Shown here: one piece after another, positions 1 to 10,800 of the stretch | Numbering within the stretch: the first letter of the stretch is position 1 | Layout: every line of letters starts with the position of its first letter | Source: Cytobacillus sp. IB215665 | GTDB taxonomy: Bacteria > Bacillota > Bacilli > Bacillales > SM2101 | Direction of reading: 5' to 3' | DNA: 64,000 bases | Assembly (NCBI RefSeq): GCF_033963835.1 | Contig: NZ_JAXBME010000003.1 | Location: 310,001-374,000 of the forward strand | Program-made: the position numbers and the translations under genes | The notes under the pieces: generated by a model | Database searches by the model: none | Told to the model about the DNA's origin: nothing | The model's input: only the letters and a program-made list of their open reading frames with translations

Positions 1-401
1 AAGTTTTTTTGTATGTCAGCTATTTTTGCGTCTCGTTCTTTCGTAAGGGCATCTTTCACAGAAGTGTTACCTGAAGCCTCCGCTTCTGAAATACGTGATT
101 GGTATTGCGCCTGTATATTTTGAATTTGCGTAGTTAAGTCCCCGTAGTAAAATCTATACTGATCTATTTCTTGTTGAGAAACAGAAACTGTATCCTTCAA
201 CTTCTCCTTATCAGGATTATTTAACACAATTGAACTTAATTCCCTTATATAGTTATGGTATTCTGATTGAAATTCATCGGTTTGAAAATAATCTTGATTA
301 CCGATAAATCGATGTGCATTTTCAAGAGTTGAAGTTACGGCAATCAGAATTATGCTAACTAATAAGCTCCAACCAATTGTTTTATAAAAATTCTTCTTCA
401 T
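1..401 (-). CDS. Sensor histidine kinase, N-terminal part (runs off left edge)
   Basis: The protein starts at an ATG at 401 behind a GAAGGGGG ribosome binding site. It begins with a short basic stretch and one membrane segment (about residues 7-24), followed by a polar, partly coiled extracytoplasmic region rich in Gln, Glu and Ser to the window edge (133 codons seen). No kinase domain lies inside the window. The call rests on position: it follows a complete OmpR-type response regulator on the same strand by 90 bp, the usual regulator-then-kinase order. A different membrane sensor or a non-kinase membrane protein cannot be excluded from the part visible. Confidence 0.6.
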   Translation of the reverse strand, partial: MKKNFYKTIGWSLLVSIILIAVTSTLENAHRFIGNQDYFQTDEFQSEYHNYIRELSSIVLNNPDKEKLKDTVSVSQQEIDQYRFYYGDLTTQIQNIQAQYQSRISEAEASGNTSVKDALTKERDAKIADIQKN

Positions 402-491
402 TTTACAGACCCCCTTCTTTCACTGTCTAAGCTATAAAAAATCCATTAAAACGTTGTTTATCTATATGTTTGCAAACTTTCTTGAAGAAGG

Positions 492-1187
492 TTACTTCTC
501 AATCTTATAACCAATTCCCCAAACAACCTTAACATAACGAGGATTTTTTGGATTTTCTTCTATTTTTTCACGTATTTTTCGAATATGCACTGCTACGATA
601 TTCTCAGCGTTATATGCAGGCTCGTTCCATACTCGTTCATAAATTTCATTAATGGAAAACACACGCCCTGCATTCAGTAATAATAGCTCAGTGATCTTAT
701 ACTCAATCGGTGTAAGCTTAATTGATTTGCCGTCTAGCTTCACTTCTTTTGCTTCCTGATCAAGCACTAAGCCATTTACTTCAGTAATTGTTTGTTGTTC
801 ATGATATGTGCCTAGCTGTACATACCTGCGCATTTGTGATTTTACACGCGCAATGAGCTCCATAGGATGAAATGGCTTTGTAATATAGTCGTCAGCTCCT
901 ACTGAGAGTCCATGAATTTTATCTGTATCCTCAGCTTTTGCACTGAGCATAATGATAGGAATGTTGTACTTGTCTCGTATTTTAAATGTTGCCGCAATTC
1001 CATCCATCTGTGGCATCATGATGTCCATTATAATTAAATGCACTTCATTATTTTCAAGCTGTTGGAGTGTTTCAATTCCATTTGCTGCTTTTATGACCTT
1101 ATATCCCTCATTACTAAGATAAATCTCAATGCCATCTCTTATCTCTTTGTCGTCATCGGTAACTAGAATTGTATATTCGTTCATCAT
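492..1187 (-). CDS. OmpR-family response regulator
   Basis: 231 residues, a normal length. The N-terminal receiver domain has the acidic pocket D11-D13, the phosphoacceptor D55 in LIIMDIMMPQMDG, S82 and K104 (TKPF). The C-terminal half is a winged-helix DNA-binding domain ending in VVWGIGYKIEK, typical of the OmpR/PhoB class. Two ATG codons lie in tandem at the start behind GAGGTG, so the start could be 3 bases further in. The partial membrane protein 90 bp downstream is the probable cognate kinase. The target genes cannot be told from this window. Confidence 0.93.
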   Translation of the reverse strand: MMNEYTILVTDDDKEIRDGIEIYLSNEGYKVIKAANGIETLQQLENNEVHLIIMDIMMPQMDGIAATFKIRDKYNIPIIMLSAKAEDTDKIHGLSVGADDYITKPFHPMELIARVKSQMRRYVQLGTYHEQQTITEVNGLVLDQEAKEVKLDGKSIKLTPIEYKITELLLLNAGRVFSINEIYERVWNEPAYNAENIVAVHIRKIREKIEENPKNPRYVKVVWGIGYKIEK

Positions 1188-1367
1188 TACACCTCATCTC
1201 CTACTCATTTGCTCATTATTATACTTGTCATTTCTTAACATTTGGATTAGAAAAATATGAAGAATTTCTTAAGGAAAATATACAATCACCTTAAGCTATG
1301 TTCTATAACTTCCATAGGAATACACCATATAATACAACTCTCTTCGTTTTGGTCATTCTGCAATGTT

Positions 1368-1525
1368 GGCTGTTATCGCAGTCATTGATGTTTTATCGTA
1401 AAAAATGCTAAATATGAAAACAACTAAAGCTCGGGACATATTTTTTCTTTAAAGACTGTAATAAATCATTTAACCTTACACATTAGTAACTCAATTTGAA
1501 AAAGAAGTAACAAAGAAATTTATAA
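1368..1525 (+). repeat. Dispersed intergenic repeat, copy 1
   Basis: This copy begins GGCTGTTATCGCAG and continues through the family-typical middle (AACTAAAGCTCGGGACAT, TTTCTTTAAAGACTGTA, TTAGTAACTCAATTTG). It ends near GTAACAAAGAAATTTATAA and the terminal CGAAAAGAGCC is worn away. It lies in the 800-bp gap between the response regulator and the EamA transporter, which otherwise shows no gene. Confidence 0.6.
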
Positions 1526-1702
1526 CTGTGGACTGTGTTTGTAATATGAGAAAAATATAATGTTATAAAATGGTATTTCATATTAATTATATCAATATAT
1601 TATTTGTATTGTTATATGTTTTATTACCTTTTTTAGCTTAGTTCCGCAATAAGTAACCAAAAATATTGACAAATCATGGCAAGTTAATAACATATAAGTA
1701 AA

Positions 1703-1829
1703 AGCTGTTTACGTGTTTTTTGTACTAACGTAAACAACTAGTGTTCTTTGCATTTCATATGAAAAACAATGACATATAAATAAAAATACTATTTTTAGGG
1801 AAGGATGACAAAAAGTTTACGAAAAAGCG
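1703..1829 (+). repeat. Dispersed intergenic repeat, copy 2 (diverged middle)
   Basis: The ends match the family (AGCTGTTTACGTG at the left, AAAAGTTTACGAAAAAGC at the right), and the TTTGTACTAACGTAAAC segment is recognisable. The middle does not resemble the other copies. It is the second copy in the same gap. Confidence 0.5.
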
Positions 1830-1990
1830 TAAGCAAATAGGTCAGTCGCAACGGTAGTTTTTATGTAGATATTAACTGGATGAGTACCTCAGGCTAAAGT
1901 AGTAGATCATGTTCATCCTATTCATTGATGTACGATAAGCTTCCTTTAAGTATGCTATACATAAGAGATAGTAACTAGGGGGAATGAAAG

Positions 1991-2917
1991 ATGAAACAAT
2001 ACAATCTATTACCTATTCTTGCTGGTGTATTAAGTGCTGGCATAGTCGGTTTCAGCTTTTTATTTTTAAAAAATATTGTAAGTGAAACGTCACCTTTAGC
2101 TATATTATCCTACCGTTTTACGATTGCATTTATTGTCATGACTGCATTTGTTTTATTAAAAGTAATACGTGTAGATTTTCGACATAAACCCATACTCCCG
2201 CTAATATTATTCTCAATCGTTCAACCTGTACTTTCTTTTTCATTTCAAACTTATGGAATGAAATATGCTTCTTCAAGTGAAGCAGGTATTATTACAGCAT
2301 TAGTCCCCATTTTTGTCATGCTATTCGCAGCTACCATGTTAAAAGAAAGCACGACAATAATACAGAAAGCTTCTATTCTGCTTTCTGTAGGAGGCGTAAG
2401 TTACATTACTGTTATGAAAGGCGTTGACGGTGAAGCAAATTTGCTTGGTATTATACTCATCTTTTTATCTGTTGTATCAATGGCTTTGTATACAGTATTG
2501 GCAAGGAAGTTCTCTAAACAATTTTCACCAATCGAATTAACGTATGCAATGATGGGCATGGGCATGTTCATGTTTAACTTAGTACTTTTTGTCTCACCTG
2601 AAAAAGCTGACTTTACAGTTTTATTAAAAGTTAATTTTGTTTTACCGATGTTATACTTAGCGATTTTATCTTCTGTAGTTACATCTTTCTTAAGCAATTA
2701 CATGGTATCTAGAATGAAAGCTTCACAGTCGGTTGTCTTCATGAACCTTTCAACAATTGTAAGTATACTTGCAGGTGTTTTCATTCTACATGAAACGTTT
2801 TACACTTATCACTTGATCGGCACTGTTATGATTATCATAGGTGTTGTCGGAGCAAATATAAAAGGCATAAATATGCCTAAACAAATGACGCAAAAATCAA
2901 CTGTCATTCATGACTAA
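1991..2917 (+). CDS. EamA/DMT-superfamily transporter
   Basis: 308 residues with about ten hydrophobic segments arranged as two five-helix EamA repeats. The second repeat starts near ILIFLSVVSMALYTVLARKF. The short positively charged tail (KGINMPKQMTQKS) is cytosolic. Length and pattern match drug/metabolite exporters of the RhaT/YdcZ kind. The substrate is not predictable. The ATG at 1991 follows AGGGGGAATGAA. It stands alone, with a strong terminator hairpin about 250 bp downstream. Confidence 0.9.
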   Translation: MKQYNLLPILAGVLSAGIVGFSFLFLKNIVSETSPLAILSYRFTIAFIVMTAFVLLKVIRVDFRHKPILPLILFSIVQPVLSFSFQTYGMKYASSSEAGIITALVPIFVMLFAATMLKESTTIIQKASILLSVGGVSYITVMKGVDGEANLLGIILIFLSVVSMALYTVLARKFSKQFSPIELTYAMMGMGMFMFNLVLFVSPEKADFTVLLKVNFVLPMLYLAILSSVVTSFLSNYMVSRMKASQSVVFMNLSTIVSILAGVFILHETFYTYHLIGTVMIIIGVVGANIKGINMPKQMTQKSTVIHD

Positions 2918-3014
2918 ACGCCCATATATCTTATTGCTTTCAGCTGAAAAGAATAGCTTTGGCAGAGGTATTGAATAGAAAAATGGAATTTTATTGTTTT
3001 TCCGAAGATAAGAT

Positions 3015-3160
3015 TCGTTATGTCTTAATGCAATGTTGTTTTCGGAGTAGTACTAAGATATAAACACGTACACAACTAACAATCGGGACACCTTTATTGC
3101 TATAAACCCCTTGTAGTAAGGATAAAACCTCATCTTAGCAACAATTTTACAAAAACAAGC
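3015..3160 (+). repeat. Dispersed intergenic repeat, copy 3 (diverged)
   Basis: Segments TAAACACGTACACAACTAAC, AATCGGGACACCTTT and AGCAACAATTTTAC match the family consensus. The left end is poorly conserved. It occupies most of the 373-bp gap after the EamA gene. Confidence 0.45.
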
Positions 3161-3169
3161 AAAATAAAA

Positions 3170-3211
3170 AAGTCATGCAAGTAGCTTTTAGCTAATGTGC
3201 ATGACTTTTTA
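3170..3211. terminator. Bidirectional terminator hairpin
   Basis: AAGTCATGCA pairs perfectly with TGCATGACTT, with A residues before and T residues after, so it can stop transcription from both sides. It lies between the plus-strand EamA gene and the minus-strand LTA-synthase-type gene. Confidence 0.8.
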
Positions 3212-3290
3212 TATTTAAATTCACTAACCACTACTAATAGGTGTCACATTGAAGCTTTAATCAAATACCCGTACTTTCCAAGAGGCTTCA

Positions 3291-5177
3291 TCATTGACCA
3301 GTTAAAGCTTCATTATATGATGTCCCTTCATAGAACCTTAATAAGTCTCCATAAACAATGTTATCTGAGTATTCTAGCTCATGTTTTACTTTTTCTTCAT
3401 ATGGTTCACAGTTGGAACTAGTCGTCTTTGCTCCAGTATGTTTGTCAAAACATATAGATTTTGTATATATATAATCCTCCGTTATAAAGCTTCCATCTCT
3501 CAAGACAGTAAGATCACTCTTTTTTGTTGAGAAGATATCGGCACCAAAATGAACGTCATTTTTTGTTTCAATCCCCAATAAGTGCAAAAGTGTCGGCTTC
3601 ACATCAATTTGTCCTGATACTTTCGAAACTACAAGTGGACTTTCATCGGTAATTCCTGGTATATGAATTATTAAAGGGACTTTTTGTAAATTCACTACAT
3701 CAAATGGTGTCATTTCTTTTCCTAAAAACTCCCCCATAGCTCTTTTATGATTTTCGGATATTCCGTAGTGATCACCATAGAATACGAGAATGGAATTTTC
3801 ATATATGGCTTCTTGCTTTAGTAATTCAACGAAATCTTTAAGTGCCTCATCCATATATCGTACAGTTGGAAAATATCGATTAACTGTTCGGCTATTAGAC
3901 GTAAATTCATCTACCATCTTATCCTCTTCATCAAGTACAAACGGAAAATGATTTGTTAACGTAATAAACTTTGTATAAAACGGCTGCGTTAGTGTCTTTA
4001 ATATATCTACAGATTGGGAAAAAAACTCTACATCCTTTAATCCCCAGCCAATAGAATTACTCTCATTAACATCAAAATCGATTAATGAGAAATAACGATC
4101 ATAGCCTAGGTTAGGGTACATCACATCTCTATTCCAAAAACTTTTTTTATTCGCATGGAATACAGCTGAATAATAATTTTCTTCTTTCAAGATTTCTGGT
4201 GTCGCACTATATTCATTTTCTGAATGAGTAAAGAATACTGCTCCTCTACCTAGAGGATATAATGAATTCTCAACTAAAAACTCACTATCAGAAGTTTTCC
4301 CCTGTCCGGTTTGATGATAAAAATTATCAAAATAATAGCTTTCTTTCACAAAATCATTTAAAAAAGGCGTAATTTCTTCCCCGTTAATGGTTTCATTTAT
4401 CACAAAGTTTTGCAAAGATTCCATTGAAACGATTATCACATTACGACCTTTTGCGATACCAAAAAAGTCTTGATTTGGTTCTTTGTAATTTGCATTTATA
4501 TAATTTTCTATTTCAACAAACTCACTACTATCTGCAAATGCTCTTTGTGCTTTTGTTTTAGATGTTAACAAAAGATCGTAAATGTGGTAATTGTATGACC
4601 CGATGTTCTTCACTAATATTTCTCTGTCAAATGTACGCGTTAACAGCTGCGGTCTTTCTGTTTCCGCAAGCACTAAATTTACTAAAGTAATGCTTGCAAC
4701 TAATATGAAATAAGCTCGTTTATCTTTCTTTGTATAAATTATTTCATTGGACATCTTATTACTATGACGAATAATGAAATATAACACAAGCACATCGACA
4801 AACATAAAAATATCAGTAACATGCAATAGCTCAAAAATGCTATTATGTAGATCCTTTATATTGCTAGTTTGGAAAAGTAATGGCATTGTAATAAAATCTG
4901 AAAATTCTCTATAATATAATACATTCGCATATAACGTGAATGAAACTATGAAGCTTGTAACTATTAAATAACGATTACGTTTCTTGATATTAATAAACAG
5001 TGCAATTCCAAAAATAATAAGTAAAAAGCTTAATGGATTTATAAACAGGATAAATTCTTGCTTCCAAGATTCAATCTTTAAATCGAAGCTAGTTTTATAG
5101 ACAATATATGTCTTAAACCATAATAAAGTTGTTGCGGCGAATACGAATGACATCTTTAACAATGATGATTTATTCAT
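3291..5177 (-). CDS. Lipoteichoic acid synthase-family sulfatase-fold protein
   Basis: 628 residues: five N-terminal membrane helices (about 1-195), then an extracellular alkaline-phosphatase/sulfatase-fold domain. It carries [13 protein letters not shown] (metal-binding Glu) and QGKTSDSEF, whose Thr is the LtaS-type catalytic threonine, plus [10 protein letters not shown] near the C-terminus with metal ligands. Family members move glycerol phosphate from phosphatidylglycerol onto a lipid anchor or growing LTA chain. B. subtilis has four paralogues (LtaS, YfnI, YqgS, YvgJ), and I cannot assign this one. ATG at 5177 follows GGGAGG. Monocistronic. Confidence 0.92.
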   Translation of the reverse strand: MNKSSLLKMSFVFAATTLLWFKTYIVYKTSFDLKIESWKQEFILFINPLSFLLIIFGIALFINIKKRNRYLIVTSFIVSFTLYANVLYYREFSDFITMPLLFQTSNIKDLHNSIFELLHVTDIFMFVDVLVLYFIIRHSNKMSNEIIYTKKDKRAYFILVASITLVNLVLAETERPQLLTRTFDREILVKNIGSYNYHIYDLLLTSKTKAQRAFADSSEFVEIENYINANYKEPNQDFFGIAKGRNVIIVSMESLQNFVINETINGEEITPFLNDFVKESYYFDNFYHQTGQGKTSDSEFLVENSLYPLGRGAVFFTHSENEYSATPEILKEENYYSAVFHANKKSFWNRDVMYPNLGYDRYFSLIDFDVNESNSIGWGLKDVEFFSQSVDILKTLTQPFYTKFITLTNHFPFVLDEEDKMVDEFTSNSRTVNRYFPTVRYMDEALKDFVELLKQEAIYENSILVFYGDHYGISENHKRAMGEFLGKEMTPFDVVNLQKVPLIIHIPGITDESPLVVSKVSGQIDVKPTLLHLLGIETKNDVHFGADIFSTKKSDLTVLRDGSFITEDYIYTKSICFDKHTGAKTTSSNCEPYEEKVKHELEYSDNIVYGDLLRFYEGTSYNEALTGQ

Positions 5178-5516
5178 CCCTAAATTCCTCCCAAATTCAT
5201 GGCACCTACAAAGGGAATTTTTGTATTTTTATTTATGATTTTAGCATTGTTATATATTGTTTTCTACCCATAATTTACTAAAATAATACCTTTTTAGAAT
5301 GGAGGTATCCTATGTTACAGTTATAAATCCTCATGTATGTACTATGAAATATTAGACGTCTACAACTCACATTTGTTACACCTTTTTTTATTTTTCTGAT
5401 ACCAATGTCAGAACACATCTATCAGTTAAAAGTGTTTTCGCATTCATTGTTACTTAGTAAACATCATCAAGGGGATTGTTAATTAAGTAAATAACAGCAA
5501 TGTATTTAAAAATAAA
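5178..5516. other. Intergenic stretch without a supported gene
   Basis: About 340 AT-rich bases between the LTA-synthase-type gene and the NUDIX gene. The segment GTGTTTTCGCATTCATTGTTAC near 5431 resembles the left end of the dispersed repeat, but the rest does not follow. Nothing coding is visible. Confidence 0.4.
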
Positions 5517-5966
5517 CTAGATAAAAGCTAAAATTTGTATATCTACAAGATCAATATATCCAATATCCTCCTTACAGTCCCATAGCATAATTTCTGAAGT
5601 TTCATCGTTATCTATGAAAGGTTGCAATTTATTTACTTTTGAGTAATAAACAGGATTATACTTTACTTCTCCACTATATTTATTTTTGACCTTAAGTAAA
5701 CCTTTAAATGATAAATCATTTACTTCTTGTCCTGTTTCCTCAAACAACTCTCTTATAGCACACTGCTTCGGGGTTTCACCTTCTTCCCTTCTACCTGCAG
5801 GTATCTCCCATTGATTTCTCCATTTGTTATAGCATAAAAGAATGTGCTCTCCACATATGATTACCGCAAAAGAACCGCTAAGCGGTTCATATTTTTTCAT
5901 CTGTACTTCGTTGCATTTAATAAAATCAAGATACTGTAAACCGCTTTTATTTTCAATAATTTTCAA
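5517..5966 (-). CDS. NUDIX hydrolase
   Basis: 149 residues with a complete Nudix box at about residues 77-99, reading G(x5)E(x7)RELFEETG. The box coordinates the metal needed to hydrolyse nucleoside diphosphate-X compounds. The substrate is not predictable. The start is TTG at 5966, seven bases after AGGAGG. Single-gene unit. Confidence 0.9.
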   Translation of the reverse strand: MKIIENKSGLQYLDFIKCNEVQMKKYEPLSGSFAVIICGEHILLCYNKWRNQWEIPAGRREEGETPKQCAIRELFEETGQEVNDLSFKGLLKVKNKYSGEVKYNPVYYSKVNKLQPFIDNDETSEIMLWDCKEDIGYIDLVDIQILAFI

Positions 5967-6033
5967 TTTAGTTCCTCCTGTCCTGAAGACTCAAGCTCAA
6001 GCTGTATTTCTATAGTAAACAGCTTTTATTAGC

Positions 6034-6516
6034 TTAGCTTTCACCATCAAACACTATTAGGTTACTAATGAAAAATTTCCTTATTTGCTCAACTCCATAA
6101 TCCGTCTTCCAAGAAGCTGAAATGATCATTTCATCAAAGGCTTTTGTAATATCATTCTCTGTTAAGCCCTTCGCATAAAAGACAAAATCGTGATTATATG
6201 TTGAGTTAGTTTGAAAACTACCTTTACCGTACCAATACCTCTGCTCGTCAATAGCATTAATTGCATTTTTCCATTCTCCATATTCTGGGGTATCAATATT
6301 TAAGTCTATAACGTTATGCTTAGAGTTTATTTCAAAGTGAAATATCAATTTTCTAAAATCATTTATTGTTGGATTGACTAAACCTCCTGTTCCTACATAT
6401 TGATATTCTTCTTCAGTTAAATTTGCTACGTTCACTTTAATCTGAAAACTTGGCTCTTTGAATTGGTTACAAGCAGCTAGTAATAAACAGCATAAAAAAA
6501 GTACTAGCTTTTTAAT
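6034..6516 (-). CDS. Putative lipoprotein with apparent AUU start
   Basis: From a GTG at 6435 the ORF gives 133 residues, but the same frame runs 27 codons further and encodes a lipoprotein signal: KKLVLFLCC followed by LLLAAC (lipobox). No ATG, GTG or TTG exists in that extension. The codon at the expected place is ATT (6516-6514), eight bases after AAAGGGGG. I therefore place the start at ATT, giving 160 residues, as in infC. The mature part (TEEEYQYVGTGG, acidic and aromatic-rich) is not a family I recognise. A decayed start codon or sequencing error is the alternative. Confidence 0.6.
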   Translation of the reverse strand: MKKLVLFLCCLLLAACNQFKEPSFQIKVNVANLTEEEYQYVGTGGLVNPTINDFRKLIFHFEINSKHNVIDLNIDTPEYGEWKNAINAIDEQRYWYGKGSFQTNSTYNHDFVFYAKGLTENDITKAFDEMIISASWKTDYGVEQIRKFFISNLIVFDGES

Positions 6517-6715
6517 TGTGTGTACCCCCTTTACAAACCACCAGGAATATTTTGTAATTTATATAAATAAGTTTATCATAAAAAAATAACTTTCTTTTTA
6601 TTTATAATTTTTTAAATAATTAGTTTTTATAATATTTTGATGATAAAATCAAAAGTAAAGCCTTGTTCAACAAGGTACAGAAGCGAAAACAATTATAATA
6701 GATGGAGGTTATTCG

Positions 6716-7606
6716 ATGGACAAAGATATATTATTTAATCACTTTTCAACAGCGATAGAACTGTTAGAGCAGCATTACGTTGTTGCATCTAAAAAAGAAA
6801 AATTACTAAGTGGCTTACGCGAAAAGAATTCTGACGATTTTAAAAATATTAAATCCCTAAGCGAATTTGCTACATTTGTAACAGAGATGTTGATGCAGCT
6901 TAGTGGAGACAAGCATTTATACATTGAATTATTCACTAATCAAGAAGACGGTAACTTTCTAGAGGAGGATTGGCTAAAAAAAGAACTGGAATCAGAAAGA
7001 ACAAACAACTTTGGGTTTACCGAGGTAAAGGTTATGCCAAATAATATCGGTTACATGAAAATAACACAGTTTATGAATCCTGATAGAGGTATAGATACAG
7101 CCATTGCAGCGATGAAAATGTTAGAAAATACGGATGCAACGATTATTGATTTACGTCACAATCGTGGGGGGTATGGAGAGCTAGGAGAATACATACTTAG
7201 CTATTTTTTTGATGATGAACCTATACTACTATCTACTACTCATGATATGAATATAAAAGATTTCCAAACTTTCACCCATCCTTTTGTTGTTGGCAAACGC
7301 AAACTAAATCATCATCCACTTTACATATTAATTAACTGTAAAACTGGATCAGCAGCTGAGTACTTTACTTATGTACTCCAAGCTCATGAGAAAGCAATTA
7401 TTGTAGGTGAACCTTCAGCAGGAGCTGCAAATAGAAATACGTATTATCCATTAACTGATGGAATAAGACTATCTATTTCAACTGGGGAACCTATTGTTGA
7501 AATAACCGGTTCTAACTGGGAGGGCGAAGGTATCATACCAAATATCAAATGTGCTCCTGAAGATGCCTTAGACAAAGCTATAGCACATTTACAACAAAGT
7601 GAATGA
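6716..7606 (+). CDS. S41-family peptidase-like protein
   Basis: 296 residues. After a helical N-terminal domain (1-100) comes a tail-specific-protease/IRBP-like core: ATIIDLRHNRGG (141-152) and NCKTGSAAEYFTY, where S212 is the expected nucleophile, then GEPSAGAANR. There is no PDZ domain and no signal peptide, so it resembles the short cytosolic S41 proteins of soil bacteria, which may process small peptides. ATG follows GGAGG by 9 bases. Monocistronic, converging on the MMPL gene. Confidence 0.85.
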   Translation: MDKDILFNHFSTAIELLEQHYVVASKKEKLLSGLREKNSDDFKNIKSLSEFATFVTEMLMQLSGDKHLYIELFTNQEDGNFLEEDWLKKELESERTNNFGFTEVKVMPNNIGYMKITQFMNPDRGIDTAIAAMKMLENTDATIIDLRHNRGGYGELGEYILSYFFDDEPILLSTTHDMNIKDFQTFTHPFVVGKRKLNHHPLYILINCKTGSAAEYFTYVLQAHEKAIIVGEPSAGAANRNTYYPLTDGIRLSISTGEPIVEITGSNWEGEGIIPNIKCAPEDALDKAIAHLQQSE

Positions 7607-7669
7607 AGATTAATAGCTATCTGACCAAGCTAACTTTTTTATAACTAGCCTATATGTCGTTAAGTATAA

Positions 7670-7722
7670 GGACATTCTATCCTTTTAATGAATTGCAGTA
7701 TTCTTTAAAAGGATGAATGTCC
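7670..7722. terminator. Long hairpin between convergent genes
   Basis: GGACATTC-T-ATCCTTTTAA pairs with TTAAAAGGATGAATGTCC: 18 bp with one bulged base and a 16-nt loop. There is no clear T tract, but its place between convergent ends suggests transcript termination or 3'-end protection. Confidence 0.5.
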
Positions 7723-7804
7723 ACTTGTGTCTTCGTTAAATCTATCATTCAAAGCAACTCATTTAACCGCTTCCATATTCAGAAAAGTGGCATGGAAATA
7801 GTTA

Positions 7805-10800
7805 TCAATCTGTTAAACTTTTAGACCTATTAGTTTTGGTGAAATGATTCCTATTCATTTTGGTTTGCAAAGAAATAAGTGCTGGTATAAAAACAGGTAG
7901 CATAATGACAGTCAGGAGTGTTAAACCAATGATTACTACAGTAGCCATTTGAGTTAACGACAGCACACCTGCTGGATACATTGCTGCAAACGTTCCACAT
8001 AAAATTGTAGCAGCTGAAATAACGACTTTACCCATTTGTTTTTTAGCAATTACTAATGCTTCAATTGTTGTATGTTCAATATTTTCTTTAAATCTCATCA
8101 TTAAGAAAATACTATAATCTACTCCAAGTGCTATGATCATAATGAATGAAAAGAATGGAATGGTCCAAGACAATCCACTATATCCGAATACATGAACAAA
8201 AAGTAAGTCAGTCATTGATAGAGCTGTATAATAACTTAAAATGAGTGATGCAATAATAAATATTGGTATCCAAAAGGCTCTCATAATTAAGACGAGTACG
8301 ACGAAAATTCCTACTAACATTAAAATAATTGTGCGAGAAAAGTCATCGTTTGCCATCATATTTAAATCGTTATTAATTGAAGAAATTCCACCTATTGCAT
8401 ACGTTGTGCCCTTTATGTTAGAAGATACTAGTTCACTTTCAATGACAGAGCTTAGTTGATTAATGACTGAAATTGCTTCTGTTGAATACGGATCTACAGA
8501 TAACTCAACTGTCAATTTGAACGTACTTCTATTATCAGACATGTACGTATTTAGGACATCCTGATATTCTCCTTCAAGTAATTCTTCAGGAATAAAGAAC
8601 GAAGAAGGTGCTTCCGCTTGTGTTACCTCATCTAAATAGTCGGTTGCATCGTGAAGTCCTACTGAAATTTCGTTTAACCCTTCTGAGCTTTTAGAGAGAC
8701 CTTTTTCTAATTCATTCATTCCAGAAGATAATTCCTCTAGTTCATTCTTCAGTTGTTGCTGACCATCATTGATCATTAAAATTCCATTTTCTATCCCTTC
8801 CATATTTGTTATGATTGCTGATTGTCCTTGGCTGCCTATTTCTAAGCCATCAGCAAGCTCTGAAGCTGCTTGGGTCAATTCACTCGATGCAGTAACTAAT
8901 TGAGTATGTCCTGCAATGATTTTCTCAAGGCCTTCGTTTGCTTGAGCAAACAAATCATTAGTCGAAGAAAATCGATTGTTTAGCTCAATCAAACCATCTG
9001 TTAAAGCTGTAGACTGTACTGCTAACGTATCAATGGCTGTATTCAGTGCCAACATATTTGGGTCAGATTCCACTTCTGGGTATGCACTTTCAATTTGAAT
9101 AACTAAGCTTTGCATTTCATTTGTTGTTGACTGAATGAATGCTAATTGCTTTTCCAAATTATCGTAATCATATGCAAATGAACCATACCCACTTTGAAGC
9201 TGTTCATAGTTTGCAAGTACCCCTGCCAATGATGTATCTAGCTTTGTTAAATTATTTTCTAAAGTTGCTACAGCATTTGCTAATTCTCTTGCTCCATGTA
9301 CTCCAATTTCTGAGCCATTATTAACTTGCTGTAATGCATTTGTAAGCTGGTTCATATTATTTGCAACTTCTTCAGTGCCATTAATGAGCCTATCTAAATC
9401 AGCAAAATCTTTTGGTGACGAGAAATTCTCATTCGCACCTGATAATCCATTTGCAATTTCCGATAGTCCATCGTTAGCTGTTGATAAACCTTCGTTCACT
9501 TCACCTACTTGATCTTCAATATATAGCTCTGCTATTTTCTCTCCTTGTGGTCTTGTTGGACCGTATACTGTTTCCACTCCCTCTATATTCATAAGTGATG
9601 CAGTTAAATCATCGATGAGAGCTAACTTTTCATTAGAATCTAAGCTTTCATCAGCATCAATAACCACCGTAGTAGGTAATGCTTTACCAGGTGAGAATTT
9701 TTCAGCAAGAATGTTAAATCCTTGTACTGATTCATACGTATCATTTACTTCATCTATACTGTTATACGATAACTCTCCTTTAGACAATAGTAAAAATGGG
9801 ATCGTAATCATAGCTACAATAATAATTGAAATAAGCGGACGAGCAATTGAAAACTTTCCTAATGTAGACCATAGTCTGCTTTCACTATGCCCTTTCTGCT
9901 TTTGCACTGGCCAGAACATGAATTTACCAATTACACTCATAAAAAATGGCATCATTGTGTATAACACAAGTAATAAAGTAGCAACTGACACAGCTACAGC
10001 GACAGAGGATTGAAAAACAGAAAACTGAGCAAAACCTAATATACTAAAACCAATAAACACAGCTAAACCACTATATACAACTGTTTTACCAGCTGTTCTG
10101 TATGTGGTGACTATCGCTTCTGTTATTTCTTGATCATTACTTAGCTCTTCCTTAAACCTGCTTAATAGTAAAATATTATAGTCCGTACCAATACCGAATA
10201 AAACTAAGATTAAAAATGTCTGTGTAGTTGTTGAAAATGGGAAATCAAATGCATCAACTAAATGCGCTACAATACTTAATGAGCAAATATAAGTGAGAGC
10301 AACGATTAATAATGAAATGATCGGTGTGATTGGAGAACGAAATACGACAATTAGTACAAGGATAATAAAAATAACTGTAAAAAGTTCGGTTTTTTTAACA
10401 CCTTCTCCTGTATTCTGAATTTGATCTTCATTAATAAATTCATTACCTGTTAAATAAGTCTTCACCTCACTATCATTTAATTCCTTTTGGATATCTTCAC
10501 GTACTTCACTCACTTTCTTTCCAGCTTTGTCTACACTGATAACCGCCATTACTGTTGTACCATCTTCAGAAACAAATTGATTTAATAATTCTTCGTTTTT
10601 AAAATGTGTAGCGATATGAGTGATCGCTAGTTCTTCTTGTTTGTTCTGTAAATTGGCTATTTGTTGCTCAATGTTATTTAGCTGAGCTGATGTAAGAGGT
10701 TCATCTTCATGAAAGACGGCGACGACGTCTATATTTTCTTTACTTGTAGTTGTACCCTTCAAGTCATCTAGTAATTGATTAGACACAACTGATGAATATT

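Noticed and set aside
3197-3421. 74-codon plus-strand ORF
   Set aside because: Lies over the terminator and antisense to the end of the LTA-synthase-type gene.
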